Below the pieces are notes generated by a model. The model saw only the letters and a program-made list of their open reading frames with translations. It did no database searches and was not told the origin of the DNA. A DNA stretch of 64,000 nucleotides from positions 181,052 to 245,051 of the forward strand of contig NZ_BJYA01000003.1 of NCBI RefSeq assembly GCF_007991275.1, read 5' to 3'. The position numbers were made by a program, and so were the translations under genes. This document shows positions 15,603 to 24,770 of the stretch, one piece after another. Numbering within the stretch: the stretch's first letter is position 1; the number at the start of each line of letters is the position of its first letter. The DNA comes from Alkalibacillus haloalkaliphilus (lineage in GTDB: Bacteria > Bacillota > Bacilli > Bacillales > Alkalibacillaceae).

Positions 15603-16208
15603 TCATCGATGCTCTTCAATAAAATTCTCAACCCACTCTATATCAATTGGCCCGTTAACAACTTTATAGGGACCAGTTCCAACATCAAGCATACGCTCTT
15701 CATAAACCGACGCTAAGATTGGTCTACTATCTGAATAAATAGTTATTCGAAAACCATTTTCATTGGAAACATCACTATCCCAGTCGCGGTGCCTCATCCT
15801 CTTAACCTGATATTGGCTTAAAAATTCATTAAATTCTTCAACATGTTCTCGTTCATCCGTTCTCCATTTTTCTCCGTGCCCCTCATGAAAGACTAATGCA
15901 TGTATGTCATCTTCGTCATAGCTAATTACTTGATCTAAACTTTTCTCTCTATACTCATTATAGAAATACAAAGATATGATCAAAACGGGTGTTGCCATAA
16001 GAAGTAACGTTAAAGCCTTCCCCTTAGATAAGGCATACTTTAATACTTTTTCTGTTCCATATAAAGTTAATGGAATAATTACAATAAAGTAAATTAAAAT
16101 AATAGCTAAATTCATTAACCAGTTAGGGTGCGATATTAACATAACTACTGTTCTATAAATAAATGAATTTATAATCAAAAACAACGCGAAAAGCACCCAA
16201 TACAACAA
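15603..16208 (-). CDS. membrane protein with soluble C-terminal domain
   Basis: The 201-residue product has three hydrophobic helices (about residues 3-22, 31-52 and 67-86), then a soluble domain of about 115 residues rich in charged residues and histidines (FHEGHGEKWRTDEREHVEEF). The start appears to be TTG (16206-16208), with an AGGT site. No ATG allows the first helix. The family is not recognised. It is the last accessory gene before the NAD cluster. Confidence 0.6.
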   Translation of the reverse strand: MLYWVLFALFLIINSFIYRTVVMLISHPNWLMNLAIILIYFIVIIPLTLYGTEKVLKYALSKGKALTLLLMATPVLIISLYFYNEYREKSLDQVISYDEDDIHALVFHEGHGEKWRTDEREHVEEFNEFLSQYQVKRMRHRDWDSDVSNENGFRITIYSDSRPILASVYEERMLDVGTGPYKVVNGPIDIEWVENFIEEHR

Positions 16209-16310
16209 TTTATTACCTATTCAAAACACCCCTTTCCCCACTCCATATTAACATATAATTCCACCCTCTTTGCTGCTTTTTTCAAAAAATTCTAAACAGA
16301 AGTGTATAAA

Positions 16311-16347
16311 AATAAACCGCTAACCACTGATTGGTTAACGGTTTATT
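16311..16347 (-). terminator. terminator of nifS-nadR
   Basis: A 16-bp stem (16311-16326 with 16332-16347, one mismatch) with a five-base loop. The minus strand then reads a T-rich tail. It is five bases after the nadR stop. Confidence 0.85.
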
Positions 16348-16351
16348 ACTA

Positions 16352-16888
16352 TTAATTTTCAACTATAAAACCTCGGTCACGAAGGGCTTGTTCAGCTTGG
16401 TCGAGTAATTCCTCTTCATCAGCAGCAATCGTATGTAAATGAACGCCACCTGTTAATTCAGATAATAAAGCGGCTTTAGATTGATCAACTTGTGCCTTAA
16501 ACTTCTTCACATCCACTCGGTTCGAAATGTGAAGCACAGCTTTAAACTCACCGTAAATTGGATGGTCGACTATGACATCTTTAACATAAACACCATGGTC
16601 AACTAATATGTTCAACTCTTCTTCTGTTTGTTCTTTATTATGGCAACAAGCTATTGTGCGTTCATACCTTGGTGTATCTTCCTGTTGACTCATGTATATA
16701 TAACCTTGACTCGTAGACATGATCGGTTCATTTTGAGCCTTTAGTAAAGCAATATCGCCAACAATGACTTGTCGGCTTACTGCATACAGTTCCGAAAGCT
16801 CCTTACCTGTTTTAGGTTCAGCAGTTTGTTTGAGTGCATTCAATATTTGTTCGCGTCGTTCATTGCTAGATAATTTCTGTTTCGACAT
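16352..16888 (-). CDS. nadR: NAD biosynthesis repressor NadR/NiaR (YrxA type)
   Basis: The 178-residue product combines an N-terminal winged helix (about residues 8-65, KTGKELSELYAVSRQVIVGDIALLK) with a C-terminal 3H domain. The three namesake histidines are visible as CCHNKEQ, VDHPIYGEF and LTGGVHLHT. This is the nicotinic-acid-responsive repressor of de novo NAD synthesis in Bacillus (YrxA/NadR, also called NiaR), unrelated to the trifunctional enterobacterial NadR. Its gene directly follows nifS (adjacent, no gap), and the pair is divergent from nadBCA, exactly as in B. subtilis. It should bind the palindrome at 18075-18098 and repress both directions when nicotinate is plentiful. Confidence 0.95.
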   Translation of the reverse strand: MSKQKLSSNERREQILNALKQTAEPKTGKELSELYAVSRQVIVGDIALLKAQNEPIMSTSQGYIYMSQQEDTPRYERTIACCHNKEQTEEELNILVDHGVYVKDVIVDHPIYGEFKAVLHISNRVDVKKFKAQVDQSKAALLSELTGGVHLHTIAADEEELLDQAEQALRDRGFIVEN

Positions 16889-18016
16889 TTATGTCACCTC
16901 GCTTATGACTTCGGTTTCAATTAGATGATCTAAATATTGAGCTAAACTGATCACATCCGCTTCAGTCGTATACCGGCCAAAAGAAATTCTAAAAAATTGT
17001 CTCGCCGTTTCATCATCAACTTGTAGAGCGACCATCGTATTCGTCTTCTTTTCATATCTGACGTCACACGCACTACCAGTTGATATAGCAAAATTATTAC
17101 GATTACATTCTAACATAACGTATTGGCCATCCATACGCTCAATTGCCATACCGACTATTGAATCTAATTGGTTACCTTTTTCTGATTCAAAAAAATGTAC
17201 ATACTGTTCGTGGTCCAACGATTGTTTAAAAACATTTCTCAATTTCGCCATATCTTTCGCTTCGTCTTCTAATAAAGTAACCGCTTCTTCACAAGCTGCT
17301 GTAAAAGCAACTACACTTGGTATGTCTATTGTATTTCCTTTCAAAATAAAATGAGCGAGTGTTTGTCTTTGAATAGGTTGTTCTTTTAAGTATAATAACC
17401 CAATTCCTTTAGGTCCATAAATTTTATGACTTGAAATAGATAAGCTATCAACTAAACTAGCGATATCCGTCAAATCCAACTTACCAAAGCTTTGCACTGC
17501 ATCCACATGAAGCTTTATATTATTTTGCCGACATAGCTTACTAATTTCTTCAATCGGCTGTATTGTACCAATTTCACCATTTATATGTTGTGTACAAACA
17601 ATCGCTGTATCTTTTCTTATTAAACGTTTCAAATCATTAATATTGATTACGCCATCTTGATCAAAATAAACGACACTCACTTCATAGCCTTCATTCTTTA
17701 ACTTCTCCTCTGTCTGTCTAATAGAATTATGCTCACCTGCAGATATGATAATATGGCGTCCTTCAGTTATTTCCTTTAAATGTTCGATCGCTAATAAGTT
17801 ACTTTCAGACCCACCACTTGTCAAGTAGACTTGTGTTTCATTTGCCCCTATATAAGAACTAAGCTTCTGTTTACATAGCTGTACAATTTGGTAAGCTTCC
17901 GTTCCATAATCATGAATACTGTTGGCATTACCATAATACTTTTGGGCCGCTTCAGTGTATGCTGTCAGTGCTGTTTCACTCATCGGTGTCGTCGCAGCGT
18001 AATCTAAATAGATCAC
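16889..18016 (-). CDS. nifS: cysteine desulfurase NifS of the nad cluster
   Basis: The 375-residue PLP enzyme releases sulfur from cysteine. Its PLP lysine is in SISSHKIYGPKG and its catalytic cysteine in STGSACDVRY. A histidine stacking on PLP lies in CTQHINGEIGTIQP. The order DYAATTPM at the N-terminus and TSGGSESNLLAIE are class V aminotransferase marks. In B. subtilis the neighbouring NifS supplies sulfur for the [4Fe-4S] cluster of quinolinate synthase NadA. The position here, divergent from nadB-nadC-nadA and joined to nadR, argues for the same job rather than general Fe-S assembly. Regulation by the intergenic operator is inferred. Confidence 0.95.
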   Translation of the reverse strand: MIYLDYAATTPMSETALTAYTEAAQKYYGNANSIHDYGTEAYQIVQLCKQKLSSYIGANETQVYLTSGGSESNLLAIEHLKEITEGRHIIISAGEHNSIRQTEEKLKNEGYEVSVVYFDQDGVININDLKRLIRKDTAIVCTQHINGEIGTIQPIEEISKLCRQNNIKLHVDAVQSFGKLDLTDIASLVDSLSISSHKIYGPKGIGLLYLKEQPIQRQTLAHFILKGNTIDIPSVVAFTAACEEAVTLLEDEAKDMAKLRNVFKQSLDHEQYVHFFESEKGNQLDSIVGMAIERMDGQYVMLECNRNNFAISTGSACDVRYEKKTNTMVALQVDDETARQFFRISFGRYTTEADVISLAQYLDHLIETEVISEVT

Positions 18017-18049
18017 ATAACCCTCTCCCCTAAAATTTGATCAATACTC

Positions 18050-18098
18050 TTGCTATTTATTTAATAATATGTAAATATAGGTGTCAAGACACATGTAT
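18050..18098. promoter_or_regulatory. divergent nifS/nadB promoter region with NadR operator-like palindrome
   Basis: The imperfect palindrome has arms ATATAGGTGTC (18075-18085) and GACACATGTAT (18088-18098), matching at 9 of 11 positions around AA. On the minus strand its centre contains TTGACA (18083-18088), a perfect -35 for nifS with TTAAAT 17 bases on. On the plus strand a candidate nadB promoter TTGCTA/TAAATA (18050-18077) ends inside it. A repressor bound here would block both promoters. The assignment to NadR follows from the adjacent regulator gene. Confidence 0.65.
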
Positions 18099-18116
18099 GT
18101 TTAGAGGTGTAAAATT

Positions 18117-19622
18117 GTGAATACAGACATCCTCGTAATAGGAAGCGGGATTGCCGCTCTCCAATTAGCTAATAAATTAGACTCTCAGTATAACGTAACA
18201 ATAATTACAAAAGGAAAAATGAATGATAGCAATTCGTACTTAGCACAAGGTGGAATAGCTGCTGCAATCGACCAATCTGATGATGTGTTAAGTCATGCTT
18301 TTGATACGTTAAAAGCAGGCGAGTATTATAATTTGCCTTCAGTTGTGAAATACATCACAAAGATGGCACCAACTATAGTAAAACAACTGATCGATCAAGG
18401 TATGACATTTGACCAAATAGATAATCAACTTATTCTTGGAAAAGAAGGAGCTCACGAACATCGTAGAATCGTACATGCGGGTGGTGATGCTACAGGCAAG
18501 TATATGACCGAATCACTAACTAACCAATTAAGTGAACAGGTCAAAGTTTATGAAAATAGTTTCGTCTGTGAATTACTAATAGATCATACTAAGCAACAAT
18601 GTTGTGGTGCCATATTTATTGATTCAAGCGGAAAGTCACGAACGATTAAAGCAACATACACTGTTTTAGCAACAGGCGGGTGTGGTTCAATTTATAACTT
18701 TACATCTAATCACCCAATGGCTTTAGGTGACGGTGTTGTGTTAGCTCACCAAGCAGGTGCAAAAGTATCTGACTTAGAGTTTATACAGTTCCACCCCACT
18801 CTTCTATACTCTAACAATCATACATATGGTTTAATCTCTGAAGCTGTACGTGGCGAAGGTGCGGTATTAGTTAATCAAGATGGGCTTCGAATAATGGAAA
18901 ATATTCATCCATTAAAAGACCTAGCACCACGTCATATCGTCGCACAAACCATATATAACCGCAGATTAAAGGGTGATGAAATCTATTTATCTATTAAACA
19001 GATCAACCAATTTCAAAACCGTTTCCCATCAATTAGTCAAATGTGTACAAAGTATGGAATTAACCTAAGTGACGGATTGATCCCAGTGACACCTGGTGCT
19101 CATTTTATGATTGGAGGTGTTGAAACCGACATTAAGGGAGAGACGAACGTTTGCAATTTATATTGTATTGGTGAAGTAGCTAATACGCGTTTACATGGAG
19201 CCAATCGATTAGCAAGCAACTCTCTGCTAGAAGGACTCGTGATGGGCGATGAACTTGCTAGTCATTTGAATAAACAACCTAAAATACCTATTCCTGAACG
19301 AATAGCTACACGGTCACAACTTAAAGTTCCTATATTGCCAAACTTAAAACTATTACAAAACTCCATGATGGAAAACGTCGGCATTATAAGAAAGCGAGAA
19401 GAACTCACGAATCAACTTAATTGGTTACACTCTACCATCCAATCTAACCAGCAAACCAATATAAATATGGAAAACTTCAACAAATATGTCGCTTATAAGA
19501 TGGCTTATTTGATTACACAAGCAGCATTAAAACGTCATGACAGTCTCGGTTGTCATCAAATGGCTGAGCATGAAACTTCAATAAATACTACGGAAAGTAG
19601 GGAATATGTTGAACAAGTTTAA
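18117..19622 (+). CDS. nadB: L-aspartate oxidase
   Basis: The 501-residue flavoprotein oxidises L-aspartate to iminoaspartate, the first step of de novo NAD synthesis. It opens with the FAD-binding ILVIGSGIAALQLANKL. Then come SYLAQGGIAAAI, the REGR-like EHRRIVHAGGDATG, EFIQFHPTLLY, RGEGAVLV and the C-terminal FAD contact ANTRLHGANRLASNSLLEGLV. The start is GTG with AGAGGTG upstream. No ATG gives the glycine motif its normal position. nadC begins 17 bases before its stop, so the two are translationally coupled. The length is typical (B. subtilis about 531). Confidence 0.97.
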   Translation: MNTDILVIGSGIAALQLANKLDSQYNVTIITKGKMNDSNSYLAQGGIAAAIDQSDDVLSHAFDTLKAGEYYNLPSVVKYITKMAPTIVKQLIDQGMTFDQIDNQLILGKEGAHEHRRIVHAGGDATGKYMTESLTNQLSEQVKVYENSFVCELLIDHTKQQCCGAIFIDSSGKSRTIKATYTVLATGGCGSIYNFTSNHPMALGDGVVLAHQAGAKVSDLEFIQFHPTLLYSNNHTYGLISEAVRGEGAVLVNQDGLRIMENIHPLKDLAPRHIVAQTIYNRRLKGDEIYLSIKQINQFQNRFPSISQMCTKYGINLSDGLIPVTPGAHFMIGGVETDIKGETNVCNLYCIGEVANTRLHGANRLASNSLLEGLVMGDELASHLNKQPKIPIPERIATRSQLKVPILPNLKLLQNSMMENVGIIRKREELTNQLNWLHSTIQSNQQTNINMENFNKYVAYKMAYLITQAALKRHDSLGCHQMAEHETSINTTESREYVEQV

Positions 19623-20457
19623 GTTAGAAGAAATGTTAAAGACATTTTTTATAGAAGACCTTGGTGATTTAGACGTTACTACAGATTACATTTTTAATGA
19701 GAAAGATATAGGAACTTTGACGATCCAGGCAAAAGAGGTTGGGATTTTTTGTGGACAGCTAATTATAGAGTCTGCATACCATCTATTAGATCGTGAAGTA
19801 GATGTTACATTGCAAGTTGAAGACGGTGATCGAGTAGAGCCTACACAGGAGATTGCACGTATACACGGCCCTGTTCCAAGCTTACTAAAAGGTGAACGTG
19901 TCGTCTTAAACTTAATTCAACGACTTTCAGGTATTGCCACAAAAACGAACAAAGCGGTAAACATGCTAGATTCCGGTTACACTAAAATATCTGACACACG
20001 TAAAACAACGCCAGGGCTACGTATGTTAGAAAAATACGCTGTAAGGGTAGGCGGCGGCATTAACCACCGCTTGCGCCTCGATGATGCTGTCATGATTAAA
20101 GATAATCATATTGCTTTTGCAGGGTCTATAAGTGAAGCGGTAAATCGTGTTCGCAAAAACATCGGTCATATGGTCAAAATCGAAGTCGAAGCCGAAAATG
20201 AACAGCACGTTCTAGAAGCTGTTGAAGCCAACGTCGATGTTATTATGCTCGATAACGTTGAATTAGACCAACTATACAAACTCATTCAACTCATTCCACG
20301 GGATATTACGACTGAATTATCAGGTGGGATTGAAATTCAAGATCTACCGAAATACCGTGAGTTAAATATAGATGTCATTTCAATGGGGTGCTTAACCCAT
20401 CAAATTGAATCACTAGATTTCAGTGCGAACCACCAATTTGAAAAGGAGCGTGTTTAG
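19606..20457 (+). CDS. nadC: nicotinate-nucleotide pyrophosphorylase (quinolinate phosphoribosyltransferase)
   Basis: The 283-residue enzyme joins quinolinate to PRPP, giving nicotinate mononucleotide and CO2. Family marks are the [11 protein letters not shown] start, [44 protein letters not shown] and DAVMIKDNH (substrate arginines and lysines), and [13 protein letters not shown] near the end. It overlaps nadB by 17 bases and is followed two bases later by nadA, so the three form one operon transcribed away from nifS-nadR. Confidence 0.97.
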   Translation: MLNKFKLEEMLKTFFIEDLGDLDVTTDYIFNEKDIGTLTIQAKEVGIFCGQLIIESAYHLLDREVDVTLQVEDGDRVEPTQEIARIHGPVPSLLKGERVVLNLIQRLSGIATKTNKAVNMLDSGYTKISDTRKTTPGLRMLEKYAVRVGGGINHRLRLDDAVMIKDNHIAFAGSISEAVNRVRKNIGHMVKIEVEAENEQHVLEAVEANVDVIMLDNVELDQLYKLIQLIPRDITTELSGGIEIQDLPKYRELNIDVISMGCLTHQIESLDFSANHQFEKERV

Positions 20458-20459
20458 CA

Positions 20460-21560
20460 ATGTCTTTATTACAACACTTGGAGCAGTCTGTCTCGAAAAT
20501 TCCTGAGAAGTATAAACAAATGAGTGATGAGGAGTTAGAACAGATCATTATAAACGCTAAAGAACAATTAGGTGATGAATTATTTATTCCTGGTCACCAC
20601 TATCAAAAAGATGAAGTCATTCAGTTTGCTGATGCAAAGGGTGACTCATTAGAACTAGCGCAAAAATCAGCTCGTACAACAGCAAAACACATTGTCTTTT
20701 GTGGTGTTCATTTCATGGCTGAAACGGCTGACATTTTAACGAACAAAGATCAACACGTCTATTTGCCGGACATGAGAGCAGGTTGTTCCATGGCGGATAT
20801 GGCGGATATTAACCAAACAGAAGTTGCTTGGGAAAGGCTATCTCAGTTAGTTGGAGAAACAATCATTCCTATTACTTACGTTAACTCAACAGCAGCTATT
20901 AAATCTTTTGTCGGTAAAAATGGTGGTGCCACCATTACTTCTTCGAATGCTAAAGATATGATGAAATGGGCATTAACTCAAAAAGAAAGAATCTTATTTT
21001 TACCAGATCAACACTTAGGTAGAAATACAGCCTATGACTTAGGAATTCCACTGGAACAAATGGCGGTATGGGATCCAATTATGGAAAAACTTCATTATGA
21101 TGGTGACTTAGATGATTTAAAGGTCATCTTATGGAAGGGGCATTGTTCAGTACACGAAAACTTCACTGTCCCTAATATAAAAGAAGTAAGAGCGAAACAT
21201 CCTAACATGAATATTATCGTTCATCCAGAATGTACAAGAGAAGTTGTCGCGTTATCTGATGACGCTGGATCTACTCGACATATTATTGAAACGATTGAAA
21301 GTGCACCTTCAGGCAGTGAGTGGGCGATTGGTACGGAGATGAATTTAGTCAAACGACTAATTAAAGAAAATCCTGACAAACATATCATTTCATTGAACCC
21401 ACATATGTGCCCGTGCTTAACGATGAACCGAATTGACTTACCTCATTTAGCTTGGTGTTTAGATTCATTAGCACACGGAGAATCTGTTAACCCTATTGTT
21501 GTAGAAGATGATATTAGTCACTTTGCAACAGAAGCGTTAAATCGTATGTTAAACAAGTAA
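20460..21560 (+). CDS. nadA: quinolinate synthase A
   Basis: The 366-residue [4Fe-4S] enzyme condenses iminoaspartate with dihydroxyacetone phosphate to quinolinate. The length matches B. subtilis NadA. The cluster cysteines are visible in [25 protein letters not shown] and [15 protein letters not shown]. Conserved blocks include [25 protein letters not shown] and [10 protein letters not shown]. The sulfur donor for the cluster is probably the neighbouring NifS. It is the last gene of nadB-nadC-nadA and a bidirectional terminator follows. Confidence 0.97.
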   Translation: MSLLQHLEQSVSKIPEKYKQMSDEELEQIIINAKEQLGDELFIPGHHYQKDEVIQFADAKGDSLELAQKSARTTAKHIVFCGVHFMAETADILTNKDQHVYLPDMRAGCSMADMADINQTEVAWERLSQLVGETIIPITYVNSTAAIKSFVGKNGGATITSSNAKDMMKWALTQKERILFLPDQHLGRNTAYDLGIPLEQMAVWDPIMEKLHYDGDLDDLKVILWKGHCSVHENFTVPNIKEVRAKHPNMNIIVHPECTREVVALSDDAGSTRHIIETIESAPSGSEWAIGTEMNLVKRLIKENPDKHIISLNPHMCPCLTMNRIDLPHLAWCLDSLAHGESVNPIVVEDDISHFATEALNRMLNK

Positions 21561-21572
21561 GAGATATAAATT

Positions 21573-21602
21573 TTGAGCATTGGATATTCATCCAATGCTC
21601 AA
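21573..21602. terminator. bidirectional terminator between nadA and the lipoprotein gene
   Basis: A perfect 13-bp stem (21573-21585 with 21590-21602) with a four-base loop. A/T-rich flanks on both sides could serve the two convergent genes. Confidence 0.8.
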
Positions 21603-21612
21603 TATAAATTAT

Positions 21613-22302
21613 TTACTCATTATCCAAACCCTCAACAAACTCTTCAATATCAGCCTGATCATTTGTGTGAAGAACAACTCCCTCATGATCTGTTATGATA
21701 TATGTTGTCGAATTTGTATAAATATTAAGCAGCTCCTCGATATTTCTTACATCATCTTCTGACGTACCTCTTGAGGTTAATAAAGTAAATACATGCTCGC
21801 CTTCAGAATCATGATATTGTCCCAATCCATTATCTTCTTCATTAAATGCATGGAGTGCAAATTCACCTTGTTCTACAGTCAGTTCTTGAACTAAGTCTTC
21901 TTTAGTATAGGGGATCACGCTTATTCCTTCAGCTGTGTACTTTGTTAATTCCTCATGTTTAGAAATTAGCTCATTGCCTGTAACTAAGTCAGGTGTATAA
22001 TCCCCTTGAATTTCAACCTCTACCTTTTGAAAGCGCCTCAGCTCTTCAAATGTACTTACTTCACCTTCTATTTCCGCTTCACCGACCATTTCAACCATAA
22101 AAGCTTCAATATGCTCTCTTTCACTTTCAACTTTATTGTTAATTTTCTCTTCTTCAGTCAGATGACTTCCTACATATATAACTAATGTTTCGTTCTCTTG
22201 ATCAATACCGTGTATTTTACCATCAACTGTCTCAGTTTCGACACTTTGACACCCAGACAAAAACAAAATTAAAACAGCTACTACAGTTATGTAAAACTTC
22301 AT
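21613..22302 (-). CDS. lipoprotein of unknown function
   Basis: The 229-residue product has a lipoprotein signal (hydrophobic residues 3-15, lipobox LSGC, Cys18). The mature part is strongly acidic. An OB-like beta segment (DGKIHGIDQENETLVIYVG) is followed by a helical stretch (residues about 50-70) and a C-terminal section with TSRGTSEDDVRNIEELLNIY and STTYIITDHEGVVLHTND. I cannot assign a family. The acidic composition would suit a salty environment. It converges on nadA and shares the terminator. The ribosome site GGGTGAG is good. Confidence 0.65.
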   Translation of the reverse strand: MKFYITVVAVLILFLSGCQSVETETVDGKIHGIDQENETLVIYVGSHLTEEEKINNKVESEREHIEAFMVEMVGEAEIEGEVSTFEELRRFQKVEVEIQGDYTPDLVTGNELISKHEELTKYTAEGISVIPYTKEDLVQELTVEQGEFALHAFNEEDNGLGQYHDSEGEHVFTLLTSRGTSEDDVRNIEELLNIYTNSTTYIITDHEGVVLHTNDQADIEEFVEGLDNE

Positions 22303-22474
22303 ACTCTCACCCTTTAATTTTATAAATCAAAATCAAGCATATCACTAAATGTAAATACTGTTAATATAATCTCCAAATTATAAGCCCAACCAATTTGTCC
22401 ATATTAATAATAAAATAACATAAACTATATAATAATATGAGACAACATTTTGAAAACAAAAATGGAGGGTTGTC

Positions 22475-23011
22475 ATGTTACAGTATAAAGTGTTTAACTA
22501 CACATTTAAAAACTTAAAAGAAAAAAACATGACGTTTGAACAGGTTTTTGACCATATTTTACACTTTATCCGCCGAGATCCGAGTGGTAACTTTAAGTTA
22601 ATGATTGGTACGGATTCACAAGTTCACAAAAACCATACGACTTTCATTACCGGTATTGTTATTCAAAATGAAGGTAAAGGCGTTTGGGCATGCTTAAGAA
22701 AGGTGAGAATTACAGATAAAATTACGAATTTACATCAAAAGATCTCATACGAAACTTCGTTATCAGAAGATGTCTTCTCAATGTTTAATCAAGAGCGCAA
22801 AGATGCGATGTACGAAATCGTACTACCTCATGTTGACCATGGTGCTAGTTTCACTATTGAAGGGCATATTGATATTGGTGGAGGTATACGGAATAAGACG
22901 AGTATGTTCATTAATGAAATGGTGGCACGTATTGAGTCGTTAGGTGCAGAACCTAAAATTAAGCCTGAAGCGTTTGTTGCAAGCAGTTATGCGAACCGCT
23001 ATACGAAGTAA
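22475..23011 (+). CDS. ykuK: YkuK-family ribonuclease H-like protein (DUF458)
   Basis: The 178-residue product belongs to DUF458. The marks are LMIGTDSQVHKNHTTFITGIVI, where the aspartate starts an RNase H-like first strand, then WACLRKVRI, the central FTIEGHIDIGGGIRNKT and the end PEAFVASSYANRYTK. The nuclease-like fold is known for the family, but its substrate is not established. The ATG has a GGAGG site eight bases upstream, and TATAAT-like sequence sits in the 172-base divergent region 22303-22474. A bidirectional terminator follows at 23085-23109. Confidence 0.9.
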   Translation: MLQYKVFNYTFKNLKEKNMTFEQVFDHILHFIRRDPSGNFKLMIGTDSQVHKNHTTFITGIVIQNEGKGVWACLRKVRITDKITNLHQKISYETSLSEDVFSMFNQERKDAMYEIVLPHVDHGASFTIEGHIDIGGGIRNKTSMFINEMVARIESLGAEPKIKPEAFVASSYANRYTK

Positions 23012-23084
23012 AAATGTAACTAAGTTAAATATACTTTTAAAGCTACCATATTGTGGTGGCTATTTCGTATGACAATACATATAA

Positions 23085-23109
23085 AAAACCAAGCACGAGG
23101 CTTGGTTTT
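23085..23109. terminator. bidirectional terminator between ykuK and yqjA
   Basis: A perfect 10-bp stem AAAACCAAGC/GCTTGGTTTT with the loop ACGAG. It carries T residues at the end of either strand. A weaker hairpin (about 23040-23061) precedes it. Confidence 0.85.
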
Positions 23110-23111
23110 AA

Positions 23112-24065
23112 TTAAATATCACTTTTCTTATATGATCGCTTCAGTATTAAATACTGTTCAATCTCATTAAGCAATAGATACAAATTAGCTCTTTGTTCGA
23201 ACGTTTCGCGGTCATCTGGCAAGTCTTCTTTATTGAATTTCTTCCTTATTTGATTCAATTTCTCTAAATATTTTACTGCTGTATTACCTGGATGGACATG
23301 ATCAGCCAACTCTTCAAAAAGCTCACCAATGTAATTATACTCATCTTCTGTTGCATCGACCCGGCTAATCAGTGGTAACATACGCTCTAAAATATCAAAT
23401 TGTTTTTCTCGCATATGAAAATAATGATAAAAAGGGTGATGCCTTCTTAACAAGTGATTCTCTACATCTCGTGATGCTAATTCATTTGCGTCTTCAATTA
23501 ATCTTGCTGTCTCAGTAATTTCATGCCCAGACCAGTAATATTCACCAGTCTTTAAATAATTAGCAATTTCTCTTAAGATCTTTGAGAAATTCTCCTCTAA
23601 TTCATCCCGTATTTTCTCCAACTCAGAATCTAAACTAGGCATATACATATTTAAGATTAACGCAACACCAAGCCCAACTGTAAGTAGCACAATTTCATTC
23701 AGTACAATTGATACAGATAAGGCCCCTTCTCCATATAAATGTAGTATGATGACAGTGCTTGTAATAATCCCTTCTGTAATTCCTAACTTAACTGTAATTG
23801 GAATAAAAATTATTAAGATAAGTCCAATAACTAGCGGGTTGTATGCTATTAGTTCAAAAAGCAAGCCAGCTACAGCGATTCCAATCATACAAGCGTAAAA
23901 ACGGTACCACGCTGTTTGTAGCGACCGTTGCCTAGTAACTTGAATACATAGAATCGTTAGTATTGCAGCCGAAATAGCATTATCTAATTGTAATGCTTGA
24001 GCAATCATAATCGCTACAGGCGCACCTATTGCTGTTTTTATCGTTCTAGATCCTACCTTGAACAT
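23112..24065 (-). CDS. yqjA: aromatic acid exporter-type membrane protein (YqjA/DUF939)
   Basis: The 317-residue product has about six hydrophobic helices in the first 150 residues (for example APVAIMIAQALQLDNAISAAILTILC and LVIGLILIIFIPITVKLGITEGIIT), then a long cytoplasmic helical domain of the DUF939 C-terminal type (GEYYWSGHEITE through HHPFYHYFHMREKQFDILERML). B. subtilis YqjA, about 320 residues and in the same wider neighbourhood, has this plan and belongs to the ArAE/FUSC exporter superfamily. The transport role is inferred from the superfamily and the substrate is unknown. Confidence 0.88.
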   Translation of the reverse strand: MFKVGSRTIKTAIGAPVAIMIAQALQLDNAISAAILTILCIQVTRQRSLQTAWYRFYACMIGIAVAGLLFELIAYNPLVIGLILIIFIPITVKLGITEGIITSTVIILHLYGEGALSVSIVLNEIVLLTVGLGVALILNMYMPSLDSELEKIRDELEENFSKILREIANYLKTGEYYWSGHEITETARLIEDANELASRDVENHLLRRHHPFYHYFHMREKQFDILERMLPLISRVDATEDEYNYIGELFEELADHVHPGNTAVKYLEKLNQIRKKFNKEDLPDDRETFEQRANLYLLLNEIEQYLILKRSYKKSDI

Positions 24066-24153
24066 GTTCGATCCTCTTCCTCTTTTCCTCTAATTATGTA
24101 TGTTTAATATACCATAATTTACCCGCATCAATCGTTTTATAATCTTCTAAACA

Positions 24154-24182
24154 TAAAAAAAGGTGGTACAGTATACCACCTT
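24154..24182 (-). terminator. terminator of brxB
   Basis: A perfect 9-bp stem (24160-24168 with 24174-24182). The minus strand runs into a T7 tract. Confidence 0.92.
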
Positions 24183-24190
24183 AATGACTA

Positions 24191-24622
24191 TTAATATTCT
24201 TCACAATGTTCGTCGAATAGATTTTGTAGTTGTTGTACAACTTCTACTGGTGTTGAACTTTCAACTTCGTGACGCTCAATCATTGTTACAATCTTACCAT
24301 CTTTCATTAATGCAAATGATGGTGAAGATGGCGGGAAACCTTCAAAGTAGCTTCTTGCTTGCTCTGTTGCTTCACGATCTTGACCAGCAAACACTGTAAC
24401 TAAGTGATCTGGACGATAATCATAATGAATAGCGTTAGCTGCAGCTGGACGTGCAACTCCACCAGCACAACCACAAATTGAGTTTACCGCAACTAAAGTA
24501 GTTCCTTCACGAGTTAAAGCTTGATCGACTTCTTCAGGTGTTGTTAACTCTTCATAGCCTGCTTCTGTAATTTCTGTTCTTGCTTGGTTGACGAAATCTT
24601 GCATATAAATGTTAAAATCCAT
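24191..24622 (-). CDS. brxB: bacilliredoxin BrxB (YqiW)
   Basis: The 143-residue product is a DUF1094 thioredoxin-like protein with the active site CGC in [15 protein letters not shown]. In bacillithiol-using Firmicutes it removes bacillithiol from oxidised proteins. The length and the [15 protein letters not shown] start match YqiW/YphP. An upstream in-frame start to 24655 lacks a ribosome site. The ATG at 24620-24622 follows AAGGGAG. The position after the bkd operon is the same as yqiW in B. subtilis, which favours BrxB over its paralogue BrxA. Terminators on both sides show that it is transcribed alone. Confidence 0.93.
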   Translation of the reverse strand: MDFNIYMQDFVNQARTEITEAGYEELTTPEEVDQALTREGTTLVAVNSICGCAGGVARPAAANAIHYDYRPDHLVTVFAGQDREATEQARSYFEGFPPSSPSFALMKDGKIVTMIERHEVESSTPVEVVQQLQNLFDEHCEEY

Positions 24623-24710
24623 GGCGCATGGCTCCCTTTTATTTAATATTACCATTCTAATAATATCAACATTTCAGACTTGTTTCAAATTGTCTGCAAT
24701 GACTATAATG

Positions 24711-24756
24711 AAAAAACTACCTTGTAAACACCATCAGTGATGATGACAAGGCAGTT
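24711..24756 (-). terminator. terminator of the bkd operon
   Basis: Minus-strand arms AACTGCCTTGT and ACAAGGTAGTT pair over 11 bp with one G-U and enclose a 20-base loop. Six T residues follow. It lies 15 bases after the bkdB stop. Confidence 0.85.
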
Positions 24757-24770
24757 TTTATTCTATTTCA

